This document shows, in pieces, positions 16,504 to 24,575 of a stretch of 46,050 bases of DNA. Position 1 is the stretch's first letter, and each line of letters starts with the position of its first letter. Made by a program: the position numbers and the translations under genes. Source of the stretch: an uncultured Pedobacter sp. (GTDB lineage Bacteria; Bacteroidota; Bacteroidia; Sphingobacteriales; Sphingobacteriaceae); contig NZ_CAMLHF010000013.1 of NCBI RefSeq assembly GCF_946479715.1, positions 1 to 46,050 on the forward strand. The letters are read 5' to 3'. The notes below the pieces were generated by a model that did not search any database, was not told the DNA's origin, and saw only the letters and a list, made by a program, of their open reading frames with translations.

Positions 16504-17199
16504 TTATTTTATCCTTCGGCTGTTAATGGCTTTCACCCATTGTTTGCGCTGGCATTTTTTACATTGATGCATTGAAGTCACAGCAAGTTGTTCTACGCTA
16601 CCGCAGTATGAGCAGGCATACTTTCCGGCATTTTGTATTTTAACGGTATTTTGTTCAAATAACACAGGCAGTATTGGTAGTCCGTATTTAACTTCTTCGT
16701 CAGGATAATAATAGATGCTAATATTGCCTGAGGTTTCTAATATAGCTGTTTCAACTTGCCCCAAATGAGAAATGCTTTGCTGCCTTAATTCTGAAAAAAA
16801 CTCGTCGTAAGCAAGCCCTTCTTTACCGAATTCTTCAATTGAGAACTCACCATTCTTAATTAAGTGAACACATTTTCCTTCTATCAGGTCGTCGAGTTTT
16901 TTACTTTTTGCCATTAAATAGGTGGTCAGTCTGTAGGCTCCAACAATTACAGCAAAAATGATTACCGGTACTAATAAGCCAATCTCCTTGTAAAACATAG
17001 GATCACCGGCAGCAGAGCCCAAACTTATAATTACTACCAATTCAAAAACTGAAAGCTGTCTTACACCACGTTTGCCCAATAATCTCAATCCGAAAAGGAT
17101 GATAAAATACATCACGAGTGTTCGGATGGATATCTCAATCATGAATTCCCAGTTCTCTTTGCCAATGAGAAATCCGGACCAATCGATGGATAATAGCAT
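16504..17199 (-). CDS. DUF421 (YetF-like) membrane protein with C-terminal zinc ribbon
   Basis: 231 residues with three N-terminal membrane helices (about 25-40, 48-62, 73-93), then the cytosolic DUF421/YetF domain (KKLDDLIEGKCVHLIKNG, GLAYDEFFSELRQQSI). The C-terminus adds a CSYC...CKKC motif (Cys196, 199, 213, 216), likely a zinc ribbon. YetF-type proteins are poorly understood; some act in Bacillus spore envelopes. Here the gene precedes a K+ channel gene, suggesting a link to membrane or ion homeostasis, which is inference only. Confidence 0.86.
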   Translation of the reverse strand: MLLSIDWSGFLIGKENWEFMIEISIRTLVMYFIILFGLRLLGKRGVRQLSVFELVVIISLGSAAGDPMFYKEIGLLVPVIIFAVIVGAYRLTTYLMAKSKKLDDLIEGKCVHLIKNGEFSIEEFGKEGLAYDEFFSELRQQSISHLGQVETAILETSGNISIYYYPDEEVKYGLPILPVLFEQNTVKIQNAGKYACSYCGSVEQLAVTSMHQCKKCQRKQWVKAINSRRIK

Positions 17200-17348
17200 A
17201 ATGAAAATTTAGATTTAATTATGCAGTGCAATAACTCTACCAAATAGTTTATTGCTATTAACATTCCAGCGCCTGTTTTTTATCAAAAGGATCCCGATAA
17301 ATGGCTAACTTGCTACTTCAGTAGATACTAATATGACAGGGAACAAAC

Positions 17349-17780
17349 CTATTGTAATGGCTGAGCTGGTTTATATTTCTTTTTTAAAAGAATAAGATAG
17401 AATAAATAAACTCCCACAAATACTCCTGCTATTGTTGCGTAAATATCATTTACATCGAATGTAAGGCCGGTTCCTTTTTGTGTTATTTCGTGTACAAGAA
17501 ATCCTGTTAAACCGATAATGGCAAATGCAAATAACAATAATAGTTTGGATTTCTTTGAAACGAGTTTCCCAGATGAGCCTTCCACTAGAATAATTATTAC
17601 TATTGCAATTGACATAAAAGCTAACGGTGCAAGAAAATTAGGTAGCCATCCTAATGTTTCGCTAAGTAATCCATATTCTCTTCGTCCATATATTGGCCTT
17701 AAGAAAGTCCGAACCAATTCATTCATTATTAAAATTAAAGCCGGAAGAAAGAGAATCAGTCTGCTTTTTTGTCGTGTCAT
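17349..17780 (-). CDS. Four-helix integral membrane protein of unknown function
   Basis: 143 residues from the ATG at 17780 (the frame extends eight codons upstream, but MTRQKSRLILFLPALIL fits a membrane N-terminus better). Four hydrophobic segments, roughly residues 8-25, 44-66, 80-97 and 113-132, with basic cytosolic ends (KKKYKP at the C-terminus). The DVNDIYATIAGVFVG segment resembles VanZ-like membrane proteins, but I do not recognise a specific family. It is divergent from ridA across a region with a 16-bp direct repeat. Confidence 0.6.
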   Translation of the reverse strand: MTRQKSRLILFLPALILIMNELVRTFLRPIYGRREYGLLSETLGWLPNFLAPLAFMSIAIVIIILVEGSSGKLVSKKSKLLLLFAFAIIGLTGFLVHEITQKGTGLTFDVNDIYATIAGVFVGVYLFYLILLKKKYKPAQPLQ

Positions 17781-17824
17781 ATTCAATAAAGTTAAGCATA
17801 TCACACCTTGTCAACCATAGAAAA

Positions 17825-17863
17825 TTAAAATAGTTTAATGCCATTTATTAAAATAGTTTAATG
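17825..17863. repeat. 16-bp direct repeat TTAAAATAGTTTAATG, two copies
   Basis: Exact copies at 17825-17840 and 17848-17863, 23 bases apart from start to start (about two helical turns). An inverted half (AAAACTAT) follows at 17879-17886, overlapping a TATCTTTA -7-like box at 17884-17891. The layout suggests an operator for the divergent ridA/membrane-protein pair; the binding protein is unknown. Confidence 0.55.
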
Positions 17864-17936
17864 GCGGACGGTTTTAGCAAAACTATCTTTATTGGTAATT
17901 AAAACAATAGAATGATGAGTAACAAAACAGAAGAAA

Positions 17937-18341
17937 ATGGAAATTTCACAAATTAAAATTACACCTGACACCTATGCTCCTTTCCGCTTGGCTCAGGGAC
18001 ATCGTGTGGGAGACTTACTATTTATTTCGGGCCAGACAGCTATTGATGATGAGGGCAAGCTGATCGGTTTGGGCGACTTTGATGCGCAGGCACAGAAAGC
18101 CTTTGAAAACCTCGAAAAGGTCCTCAAGGCCGGTGGTTCAAGTTTTAAGAACGTTGTAAAGGTAACCATACTACTACGTGACATGGCAAATTTTGAAAAG
18201 GTAGTAACGCTCCGTGGTAGATACTTCTGCGAGCCATACCCCGCCGATACAATTATGGAAGTCTCTTCACTCTTTTCCCAGGACGCCCTTATTGAAATAG
18301 AAGCAATCGCAGTTGCCGATAATGCAGCAGTCTGGAAATAA
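17937..18341 (+). CDS. RidA/YjgF family reactive-intermediate deaminase
   Basis: 134 residues, standard length. Family motifs: GDLLFISGQTAID near the N-terminus, AQKAFENLEKVLKAGGSSFKNVVKVTILLRD-type centre (KVTILLRDM), and the C-terminal VSSLFSQDALIEIEAIA. The canonical RPART-like arginine region is altered to EPYPADTIMEVS, so this may be a YjgF subgroup without the classic enamine/imine deaminase arginine. Cytoplasmic trimer by family. A strong terminator follows. Confidence 0.88.
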   Translation: MEISQIKITPDTYAPFRLAQGHRVGDLLFISGQTAIDDEGKLIGLGDFDAQAQKAFENLEKVLKAGGSSFKNVVKVTILLRDMANFEKVVTLRGRYFCEPYPADTIMEVSSLFSQDALIEIEAIAVADNAAVWK

Positions 18342-18351
18342 GCAGGTAACC

Positions 18352-18386
18352 GAACGGAGACAAAGTCTCCGTTCCTTTTATTTTTT
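18352..18386 (+). terminator. Rho-independent terminator of the RidA gene
   Basis: Perfect 10-bp stem GAACGGAGAC (18352-18361) / GTCTCCGTTC (18365-18374), 3-base loop, then CTTTTATTTTTT. The T-run overlaps the stop codon of the convergent Crp-like gene. Confidence 0.88.
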
Positions 18387-18980
18387 AGCAATTTCCTTCC
18401 TTATCTGGCTCAGAAATACAGGTGTGACTCCCAGAAATGAAGCGATATGCTTTTGAGGCAGCCGTTGTTCGATATGCGGATAAAGATCCAACAGCGCGAG
18501 GTATCTTTCTTTGCCCGACATACTGATGGAATTAAGTAAACGCTGGTCTTGTGCCATACTTGAACTTTCATTTAATATTCGCCAGAAGCGTTCCATTTTC
18601 GGTATGTTCTCTATCAATTTCTCCCGGCTCTCCAGGTCTATTTGCAGCAGTACAGACCCCTCAAGGGTAATGATGTTCCGGCTTGCCGGCTGTTGCTTTA
18701 AAAAGCTGCTTAAATCCGAGATCCACCAGTCTTCCAGAGCAAAATGCAAGGTATGCTCATCGCCCCTACTATCTACATAAAAAGAGCGAAGAAGGCCCTC
18801 ACAAACATAGCTCTCATAACGGCATAGATCTCCTTGTGCAAGTAGGTATTGTTTGGGCAGTAGCTTACGCAGTTTAAAGACGGAGCAAATATAATCCTTC
18901 TCCTGGCTATCAAGACTGATCCGGCGTTCGATGTGCCTCAAAAGGCTATTGTAATATTCTTTGGTGCTTTGCTCTTGCAT
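18378..18980 (-). CDS. Crp/Fnr family transcriptional regulator
   Basis: 200 residues. Residues 25-145 form the cyclic-nucleotide-binding-like barrel (LPKQYLLAQGDLCRYESYVCEGLLRSFYVDSRGDEHTLHFA), and residues 150-198 a winged helix-turn-helix (QKHIASFLGVTPVFLSQIRKEI). It lacks the CRP cAMP-binding signature and Fnr cysteines, as for the many ligand-unknown Bacteroidota members. Convergent with ridA and ending within its terminator. Confidence 0.88.
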   Translation of the reverse strand: MQEQSTKEYYNSLLRHIERRISLDSQEKDYICSVFKLRKLLPKQYLLAQGDLCRYESYVCEGLLRSFYVDSRGDEHTLHFALEDWWISDLSSFLKQQPASRNIITLEGSVLLQIDLESREKLIENIPKMERFWRILNESSSMAQDQRLLNSISMSGKERYLALLDLYPHIEQRLPQKHIASFLGVTPVFLSQIRKEIAKK

Positions 18981-19136
18981 ACTGTTGCCAATTTACGAAT
19001 TTAAATTAAGCAGGTACTGCCAGCGAAATACGGAGGCCTATGGTAAACATTTAATCTTGCGATCAAAAGCTTTTATTTAAAGCAACCAAACATGTGAAGG
19101 CTTGCAATTGTTAATCTTGTACTAAAAAGGAGAAAA

Positions 19137-19451
19137 ATGGAAAATTCGAGCAGCAATACAGATAACGATCATCATGAGAACATACACCCTAAACCAACTG
19201 AGGACGCAGGGGCACAAATTGAAACGGTAACACCTGACACAGAAAAGGAAGGCACTCCTAACGACAGCAAAGTCACCTCCGTGGATATTAAGAGCAGCAC
19301 TCAAACTGATCAAAAAGAAGAACCGGAAGATGCTCAACAGAAAGATAAACCTGATTACGAGGACAATGAAGAGGTCGATTCCGAAGATTCTGAGCCTGAC
19401 GAAGATCAAAATGAAGAGGATGGTCCGGAAATCGAAACTGTTGCCCCTTAA
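19137..19451 (+). CDS. Small, highly acidic, disordered hypothetical protein
   Basis: 104 residues, almost no hydrophobic residues, no cysteine and no tryptophan; rich in Glu, Asp, Ser, Thr, Gln and Pro. The C-terminal half (about 60-100) is a run of EDNEEVDSEDSEPDEDQ type. It must be intrinsically disordered. A good ribosome-binding site (AGGAG) lies 8 bases before the ATG, supporting translation. I do not recognise a family; it could be a DNA-mimic, a chaperone-like or an ion-binding protein. An antisense frame overlaps it but has no supporting feature. Confidence 0.6.
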   Translation: MENSSSNTDNDHHENIHPKPTEDAGAQIETVTPDTEKEGTPNDSKVTSVDIKSSTQTDQKEEPEDAQQKDKPDYEDNEEVDSEDSEPDEDQNEEDGPEIETVAP

Positions 19452-19544
19452 TTCTGAAAAGGATAGTGGTAACCGGTAACATGTGAGAAATTATGCAGGT
19501 CACTTTGTAATTATCGAGTGACGAATGCTGGAATAGTTGGTAAT

Positions 19545-19552
19545 TAATTTTG
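19545..19552 (+). promoter_or_regulatory. Putative -7 box of the PAS protein gene
   Basis: TAATTTTG matches TAnnTTTG and ends 18 bases before the ATG, implying a short leader. No clear -33 box. Confidence 0.35.
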
Positions 19553-19570
19553 TAAAAGTTAAATTTAATT

Positions 19571-20305
19571 ATGAGAACAAATGCTACGCACTCGGAGCTT
19601 TCGAGCACAGAATCCAATACCATATTCGGGGCCAGCCCGTTTGCGGTTGAACTTTTTGACCGGCTTCCGGTTGCAGTATACACCTGCGACCCTTCCGGAT
19701 TCATTACCTCCTATAATCAGGCTGCAGCGCTACTTTGGGGTAGAAAACCTGAGCTTAACAAGGATCTTTGGTGTGGATCGTGGAAGGTTTTTTATACCAA
19801 TGGCGAACGTATGGCACTTGATAGCAGTCCAATGGCGGTAGCATTGAGTGAAGGTTCTCACGCTGGCGGGATCGAAATAACCCTTGAACGTCCTGATGGC
19901 TCCAGAAAAAATGTAATTGAGCATCCTGTCCTGTTATTTGATGACCGGGGCCAGCTGTGCGGAGCGGTTAACACGGTCATCGATATAGCTGAACAAAGGG
20001 ACACGGAGATTCAGCTCCTGAAATTGCTTGGTCAGGTAAAAGAACTTAGTATAAATGAGAATGAATTTACGCGCCTGGCCAGCCAGGAATTTAGGACTAC
20101 CTTGGCGAGTGTTTCCCAATATCTGGAATTAATCTTGCAGTCTGTCCGGCCAGATGACGCAAACTCAACACTGCTCATCAGGGCGCAAAAACAACTAATG
20201 GCATTACATAAGCTTGTCGGCAGACTCATTGAAACGGGTAAAAATGCAAAACTGCTTACTTACTTATTCTTTAGTGGTCTTCCAGAGAGCCTGGTTATTC
20301 TATAA
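19571..20305 (+). CDS. PAS-domain protein with degenerate histidine-kinase dimerisation region
   Basis: 244 residues. A PAS domain spans about 25-145 (LPVAVYTCDPSGFITSYNQAA, NTVIDIAEQRDTE linker). After it comes a HisKA-like helical hairpin, but the phosphorylated His of the S-H-E-L-R-T-P motif is replaced by Gln172 (LASQEFRTTLASVSQYLE). No ATPase domain follows; the protein stops soon after the second DHp helix with a tail (NAKLLTYLFFSGLPESL) unlike the family. It cannot be a working kinase. It may be a truncated relic, or a PAS protein that acts by heterodimerising with a true kinase. Confidence 0.75.
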   Translation: MRTNATHSELSSTESNTIFGASPFAVELFDRLPVAVYTCDPSGFITSYNQAAALLWGRKPELNKDLWCGSWKVFYTNGERMALDSSPMAVALSEGSHAGGIEITLERPDGSRKNVIEHPVLLFDDRGQLCGAVNTVIDIAEQRDTEIQLLKLLGQVKELSINENEFTRLASQEFRTTLASVSQYLELILQSVRPDDANSTLLIRAQKQLMALHKLVGRLIETGKNAKLLTYLFFSGLPESLVIL

Positions 20306-20502
20306 CATTCTCCCAATTTTCTCGCTGTTTATCAAAAAGAGCACCTGCCTTGAATTTAAGGGTGTAAAATAGGTATTGCACAAGTATTAGCCTGTCGGGC
20401 TCATTGTAAATTTGGTTGGGTTGTTAATTTTAAATATCTTGGCGCACTAGCAAATCAGGGGCTATTGCCGCATTAAATTTACCCTGGTAGGATATAGATT
20501 AA

Positions 20503-21624
20503 ATGGATACGAACAAAACCACCACCACAATTCTGCAAACAAAACAACATTTTGAAATTCTCGACGGGTTAAGGGGCATTGCTGCATGGGCAGTAGTAAT
20601 ATTTCATTTTATGGAATGGGCTTACACCGATCCTGGCCAGAACTTCATCGGACACGGCTTTTTAGCTGTTGATTTCTTCTTCTGCCTTTCGGGATTTGTA
20701 ATAGGATATGCCTACGACGATCGTATAGGAAAAATGGGTGTTCTTGAGTTTTTTAAATCAAGGATAATCAGGTTGCATCCACTGGTTATAGCCGGATCAA
20801 TATTAGGACTGCTGGCATTTTTCTTCGATCCATTTGGGGGCCACCCCGAATTATACAGCACCGTTAAGATTATTCTTACATTTTTATGTTCGTTACTGCT
20901 TATTCCACTCCCTATAATAGAAGATCGTGGATTTAACCTGTTCAGTTTTAATGCACCATCATGGTCTTTATTCTGGGAATATGTAGCTAATATCGTTTAT
21001 GCATTTGTTCTTTATAACATCAAACGCAGCTACCTGCTCCTATTAACCATACTTGCAGCGGCAGCGCTTTGTCTGGTAAGTTATCGTTCAGGGAACTTAT
21101 TGGGCGGTTGGAGCGGTCCAACCTTTTGGGATGGGGCTGCCCGGATATCATACTCTTTTTTAGCAGGACTGCTTATTTACCGTTCCAACTGGATCATTAA
21201 AAACCGGATGGGATTTATCGGCCTGGCGATATTGTTGTTCCTGGCCTTTTTGATTCCATCCTCGAAATGGAATTGGTTATCAGAACCTTTCATCGTGCTA
21301 TTTTATTTTCCACTGCTGATTGCCTTAGGCGCAGGGGCTATATTGGCACCTGGCTTGAAAAAGTTTTGCGTCTTTTCAGGCAAGATCTCTTACCCATTAT
21401 ACATGACGCACTATGCCGTGTTATGGATGTTCGGCAATTATTACACAAGTCATAAAGTGGGCTCTACGCAACTCACATTGATAATTATCGCTGGGCTAGT
21501 CCTTCTTACTGGGGCAGCATACCTGGTAATGGTAGTTTATGATATTCCCGTAAGGAAATATTTAAACGATAAACGCACCGCAAAAAGAAAGGGTGCACCC
21601 TCCGGCGCACCCTTATCTACCTAA
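20503..21624 (+). CDS. Acyltransferase 3 family membrane protein (OafA/YrhL-like)
   Basis: 373 residues with about ten membrane helices. The N-terminal FEILDGLRGIAAWAVVIFHF holds the conserved R and the catalytic-type His (residue about 37) of acyltransferase-3 proteins; FLAVDFFFCLSGFVIGYAY and the RIIRLHP segment follow. These inner-membrane enzymes add acetyl or other acyl groups to extracytoplasmic sugars. No glycan cluster surrounds it, so the acceptor is unknown. The last codons contain a small GC-rich inverted repeat (GGGTGC/GCACCC) without a T-run. Confidence 0.9.
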   Translation: MDTNKTTTTILQTKQHFEILDGLRGIAAWAVVIFHFMEWAYTDPGQNFIGHGFLAVDFFFCLSGFVIGYAYDDRIGKMGVLEFFKSRIIRLHPLVIAGSILGLLAFFFDPFGGHPELYSTVKIILTFLCSLLLIPLPIIEDRGFNLFSFNAPSWSLFWEYVANIVYAFVLYNIKRSYLLLLTILAAAALCLVSYRSGNLLGGWSGPTFWDGAARISYSFLAGLLIYRSNWIIKNRMGFIGLAILLFLAFLIPSSKWNWLSEPFIVLFYFPLLIALGAGAILAPGLKKFCVFSGKISYPLYMTHYAVLWMFGNYYTSHKVGSTQLTLIIIAGLVLLTGAAYLVMVVYDIPVRKYLNDKRTAKRKGAPSGAPLST

Positions 21625-21644
21625 AAAACCAAACTCTAACCTAA

Positions 21645-22076
21645 TTATGAAACTTTAATTTCTTTATTTTGAGATTTTACTTCATCTTTTCCAATCGTGA
21701 TGTTTAAAATCCCATTAACGTATTCAGCAGTAATGTTATCTGCGTTTACACTTTCAGGCAAAACAAATGACCTTGCAAACGAGAAGTAATCAAACTCTCT
21801 GCGTGTGTAATCTTTTTTCTCTTCTGTTTCGCTTACTTTTTTCTCAGCCCAAACAGAAAGTGTGTCTTTTTTTAAGTTGATTTGAAAATCTTCTTTAGTT
21901 AAACCCGGAGCGGCAATTTCAATTTGGTATTCAGTTTCGGTTTCTAAAATATTTACTCCCGGAACTTTGTTAATAGTTAAGTTTTTATTTATGGCTTCAC
22001 TAAACAAAGAGTCAAATACATTGTTAAAGTAAGGTGCGGTGTTCCTGGTTCTGTTGTTGAATTTTACTAGTGTCAT
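21645..22076 (-). CDS. Hsp20/alpha-crystallin small heat-shock protein
   Basis: 143 residues: variable N-terminus (FNNVFDSLFSEA), alpha-crystallin domain from about 43 to 135 (VNILETETEYQIEIAAPGLTKEDF, RREFDYFSFARSFVLPE) with the signature AEYVNGILNITI, and a short tail. An ATP-independent cytoplasmic holdase. The start has a good AGGAG ribosome-binding site 10 bases upstream. No CIRCE element was seen in the 75-base gap to the divergent thioesterase gene. Confidence 0.93.
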   Translation of the reverse strand: MTLVKFNNRTRNTAPYFNNVFDSLFSEAINKNLTINKVPGVNILETETEYQIEIAAPGLTKEDFQINLKKDTLSVWAEKKVSETEEKKDYTRREFDYFSFARSFVLPESVNADNITAEYVNGILNITIGKDEVKSQNKEIKVS

Positions 22077-22208
22077 CGTTTATGTCTCCTATTTTTTAAT
22101 TTAAATTTTATATTAACCCTTTAATCAAGTCCCATACCAACCCATTTTTTTATGATTTTAAAGACATTTTGGCGCAACAAAACAACTAAGCAAGACAAAA
22201 CGGCAGAT

Positions 22209-22643
22209 ATGATGAACCAAATAGACAGTTTTAAGTATAAAACGACTATAGAGACACGCTTTGCTGATTTTGATATGATGGGGCATGTAAACAACGCAAC
22301 CTACTTTACCTTCATGGAAATTGCGAGAACTAAATATTGGATGCAGGCTGTACAATGGGATTGGAAAAAAACAGGCGTAGTAATTGCCCATGCCTCTTTA
22401 GAGTACATCACCCCTATTTTTCTGGAAGATAAAATCAGTATGTATGTGCGCACCTCTAGAATAGGGAAAAGTAGTTTTGATCTGGAATATTTACTGATCA
22501 AAATAAAAAATGGAGAGGAAGTAGTTTGCAGCAAAGGAAAAACAGTATGTGTAGTCTTTGATTATGAAGCAAAATCTTCGGTGCCAATACCGGAAGATGA
22601 AAAAAACAAGATGATGATTTTTGAGCAGCTCGATAATAATTAA
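22209..22643 (+). CDS. 4-hydroxybenzoyl-CoA-type hotdog thioesterase
   Basis: About 144 residues from the ATG at 22209 (the frame extends to 22152, but the first 19 codons are outside the family). The active-site helix motif RFADFDMMGHVNNATYFTF is classic for the 4HBT group, with its aspartate as nucleophile or base and the HVNN turn. It should hydrolyse acyl-CoAs in the cytoplasm; the natural substrate is unknown. It faces the convergent FAD-linked oxidase gene. Confidence 0.85.
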   Translation: MMNQIDSFKYKTTIETRFADFDMMGHVNNATYFTFMEIARTKYWMQAVQWDWKKTGVVIAHASLEYITPIFLEDKISMYVRTSRIGKSSFDLEYLLIKIKNGEEVVCSKGKTVCVVFDYEAKSSVPIPEDEKNKMMIFEQLDNN

Positions 22644-22653
22644 CCGAGCTGCT
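22624..22653. terminator. Hairpin across the thioesterase stop codon
   Basis: AGCAGCTCG (22624-22632) pairs with CGAGCTGCT (22645-22653); the TAA stop at 22641-22643 lies in the loop. The following TATATTCTT is a weak T-run. Probably serves the convergent pair. Confidence 0.5.
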
Positions 22654-22660
22654 TATATTC

Positions 22661-24058
22661 TTAAAATATCTTACCAGGGTTAAGGATTCCGTTAGGATCA
22701 AATACACTTTTTATTCCTCGCATCAGATTAAGATTAACCTCGCTGTACTTGATAGGCATAAATTCTTTTTGAACCAGTCCAATGCCGTGTTCTCCGGAAA
22801 TTGTACCTCCAAGTGCACTTGTTAATTCGAATATCTCTACGATACCGTCTTTGAGTTTGTTTTTCCAATCCTCATCGCTCATGCCTGCTTTAATGATATT
22901 GATATGGAGGTTTCCATCGCCTGCATGGCCATAACAAACACTTTCAAATCCATACCTAGATCCTATTTCTTTTATACCATTTATCAATTTTGGTAGAGCA
23001 GCTCTAGGTACAACGGTATCCTCCTCCTTATAAACGGAATTAGATTTAACAGATTCTGCCATAGTACGACGCATACGCCATAGATCTTCTTTTTGTTGAG
23101 CTGTATCTGCAAAAAGTACATCGCTACATTCAAATTGTTCAAGAACAAGATTTACCTTTTCGCAATCTTTAAAAATGGAATCCATATCATCGCCATCGAA
23201 TTCAATTAAAAGGAAGGCATTTACATCGTCTTTTAGATCGAATTTAATGTCATCAAATTTAATCACCCACTCTACTCCTTTCCTTTCCATAAACTCTAAT
23301 GCAGACGGAACAATCCCTGCTCTAAATATGGCAGAAACCGCTGCGCAAGCCTTTTCGTTCTCTCCGAAAGAGGCAAGCATTAAAACACTTTGCTGAGGCC
23401 TGGGAACAAGTTTGGTTACTATTTTAGTAACTACAGCCAATGTTCCTTCAGAACCAATCATCATTTGCGTAAGATTATACCCAGATGCATACTTTAATGT
23501 ATTGGCGCCTGTCCAGATAATTTCGCCAGTAGGCAAAACAACCTCAAGGTTTAAAATATATTCTCTTATTGTTCCATATTTAACAACTCTCGGGCCACCA
23601 GAGCCGTGGGCTACATTTCCACCTATAAAACAAGATCCTTTGCTTGATGGATCTACAGGATACAACAAGCCATGTTCGCCTACTGCATTTATAAAGTCTT
23701 CAGTAATAACGCCTGGCTCAACAGTTGCCTGCAGGTTTTCTGTATCTATTTCAATTATGGCTTTAAATTTTTCCATAGACAACAACACCCCTCCATGTAT
23801 GGGTAATGCTGCACCACTAAGTCCGGTACCACCCCCGCGTGGTGTAACAGGAACATGATGCTCATTGCATAGCTTTAGTAAAGCTGAAATTGAATTTGCA
23901 TCGGTTGGCTTAACTACAATCTCCGGATAATATCTAAGGTCTTCTGTCTCATCATGACTATATGTATTTAGCGACTCCTCATCTGTAAATACATTTGATA
24001 CACCAATAATTGTTTTTATCTGATCTAATAGGTCGTTTGTAATCTTATTAAATGCCAT
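22661..24058 (-). CDS. FAD-linked oxidase, glycolate oxidase GlcD / D-lactate dehydrogenase family
   Basis: 465 residues. FAD_binding_4 domain (residues 35-215) with PVTPRGGGTGLSGAALPI and the flavin-loop VAHGSGGPR; C-terminal FAD-oxidase domain with CYGHAGDGNLHINI and ISGEHGIGLVQK. Oxidises a 2-hydroxy acid (D-lactate or glycolate) and passes electrons to quinone or another carrier. The iron-sulfur partner GlcF is not adjacent, which favours a stand-alone D-lactate dehydrogenase. Upstream on the same strand is folB, 45 bases away. Confidence 0.87.
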   Translation of the reverse strand: MAFNKITNDLLDQIKTIIGVSNVFTDEESLNTYSHDETEDLRYYPEIVVKPTDANSISALLKLCNEHHVPVTPRGGGTGLSGAALPIHGGVLLSMEKFKAIIEIDTENLQATVEPGVITEDFINAVGEHGLLYPVDPSSKGSCFIGGNVAHGSGGPRVVKYGTIREYILNLEVVLPTGEIIWTGANTLKYASGYNLTQMMIGSEGTLAVVTKIVTKLVPRPQQSVLMLASFGENEKACAAVSAIFRAGIVPSALEFMERKGVEWVIKFDDIKFDLKDDVNAFLLIEFDGDDMDSIFKDCEKVNLVLEQFECSDVLFADTAQQKEDLWRMRRTMAESVKSNSVYKEEDTVVPRAALPKLINGIKEIGSRYGFESVCYGHAGDGNLHINIIKAGMSDEDWKNKLKDGIVEIFELTSALGGTISGEHGIGLVQKEFMPIKYSEVNLNLMRGIKSVFDPNGILNPGKIF

Positions 24059-24103
24059 CTGTTGTTTCGTGTGTTTTATAGCTATTAAAATTAGGATCGT
24101 GGT

Positions 24104-24484
24104 TTAGGAGTTTGCAGAACGATAGCTTAATTGCACAAATGAATGTCCAATTTCACCAGGCATTGGCGGATTTAGTTTTTTAATACCAACTTCTGCTGTA
24201 TGTACAAATGGATAATTATCAACCACTCTATCCAAAATACTTTTCACTACCGTTTCGAGCATTTTTCGGGCGTTTTTCATTTCTTCCAATATGATATTGT
24301 TCAATATTTCGTAATTTACTGTGTGCTCCAAATTCTCTGTATCTGTATTGGGTGTAAATGTAACCACAACATCCACCGAAAAATAGATACCAGTAAGTTG
24401 TTCTTCAGGATAATAACCATGAAATGCATAACATTTAACATCTCTTAAAGCAACTGTCTGTATATAGTTTTGAATATTGATCAT
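24104..24484 (-). CDS. folB: Dihydroneopterin aldolase
   Basis: 126 residues, family length. Motifs: VALRDVKCYAFHGYYPEEQ at the N-terminus with the pterin-site region, NTENLEHTVNYEILNNII, and near the C-terminus VEVGIKK-type AEVGIKKLNPPMPG. It converts 7,8-dihydroneopterin to 6-hydroxymethyl-dihydropterin plus glycolaldehyde in folate synthesis. The glycolaldehyde product makes proximity to a GlcD-like oxidase of glycolate-type acids an interesting, unproven link. It diverges from the acyl-CoA dehydrogenase. Confidence 0.9.
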   Translation of the reverse strand: MINIQNYIQTVALRDVKCYAFHGYYPEEQLTGIYFSVDVVVTFTPNTDTENLEHTVNYEILNNIILEEMKNARKMLETVVKSILDRVVDNYPFVHTAEVGIKKLNPPMPGEIGHSFVQLSYRSANS

Positions 24485-24536
24485 TTGACGAAATTAAATT
24501 TTTTATCCGTTATAACCAGCCCTTGTCCGAAATTAT

Positions 24537-24544
24537 TACCTTTG
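24537..24544 (+). promoter_or_regulatory. Putative -7 box of the acyl-CoA dehydrogenase gene
   Basis: TACCTTTG matches TAnnTTTG exactly, 31 bases before the ATG at 24576. No -33 box at normal spacing. Confidence 0.4.
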
Positions 24545-24575
24545 AGCACAATAGCTGATTGTGTAACCAAATATA

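Noticed and set aside
19122..19409. 95-codon minus-strand hydrophobic frame
   Set aside because: It is the antisense of the acidic protein; GAN codons read backwards yield Phe/Ile/Val, imitating a membrane protein.
21589..21612. GC-rich inverted repeat at the acyltransferase 3' end as terminator
   Set aside because: The stem is short with a mismatch and no T-run follows.
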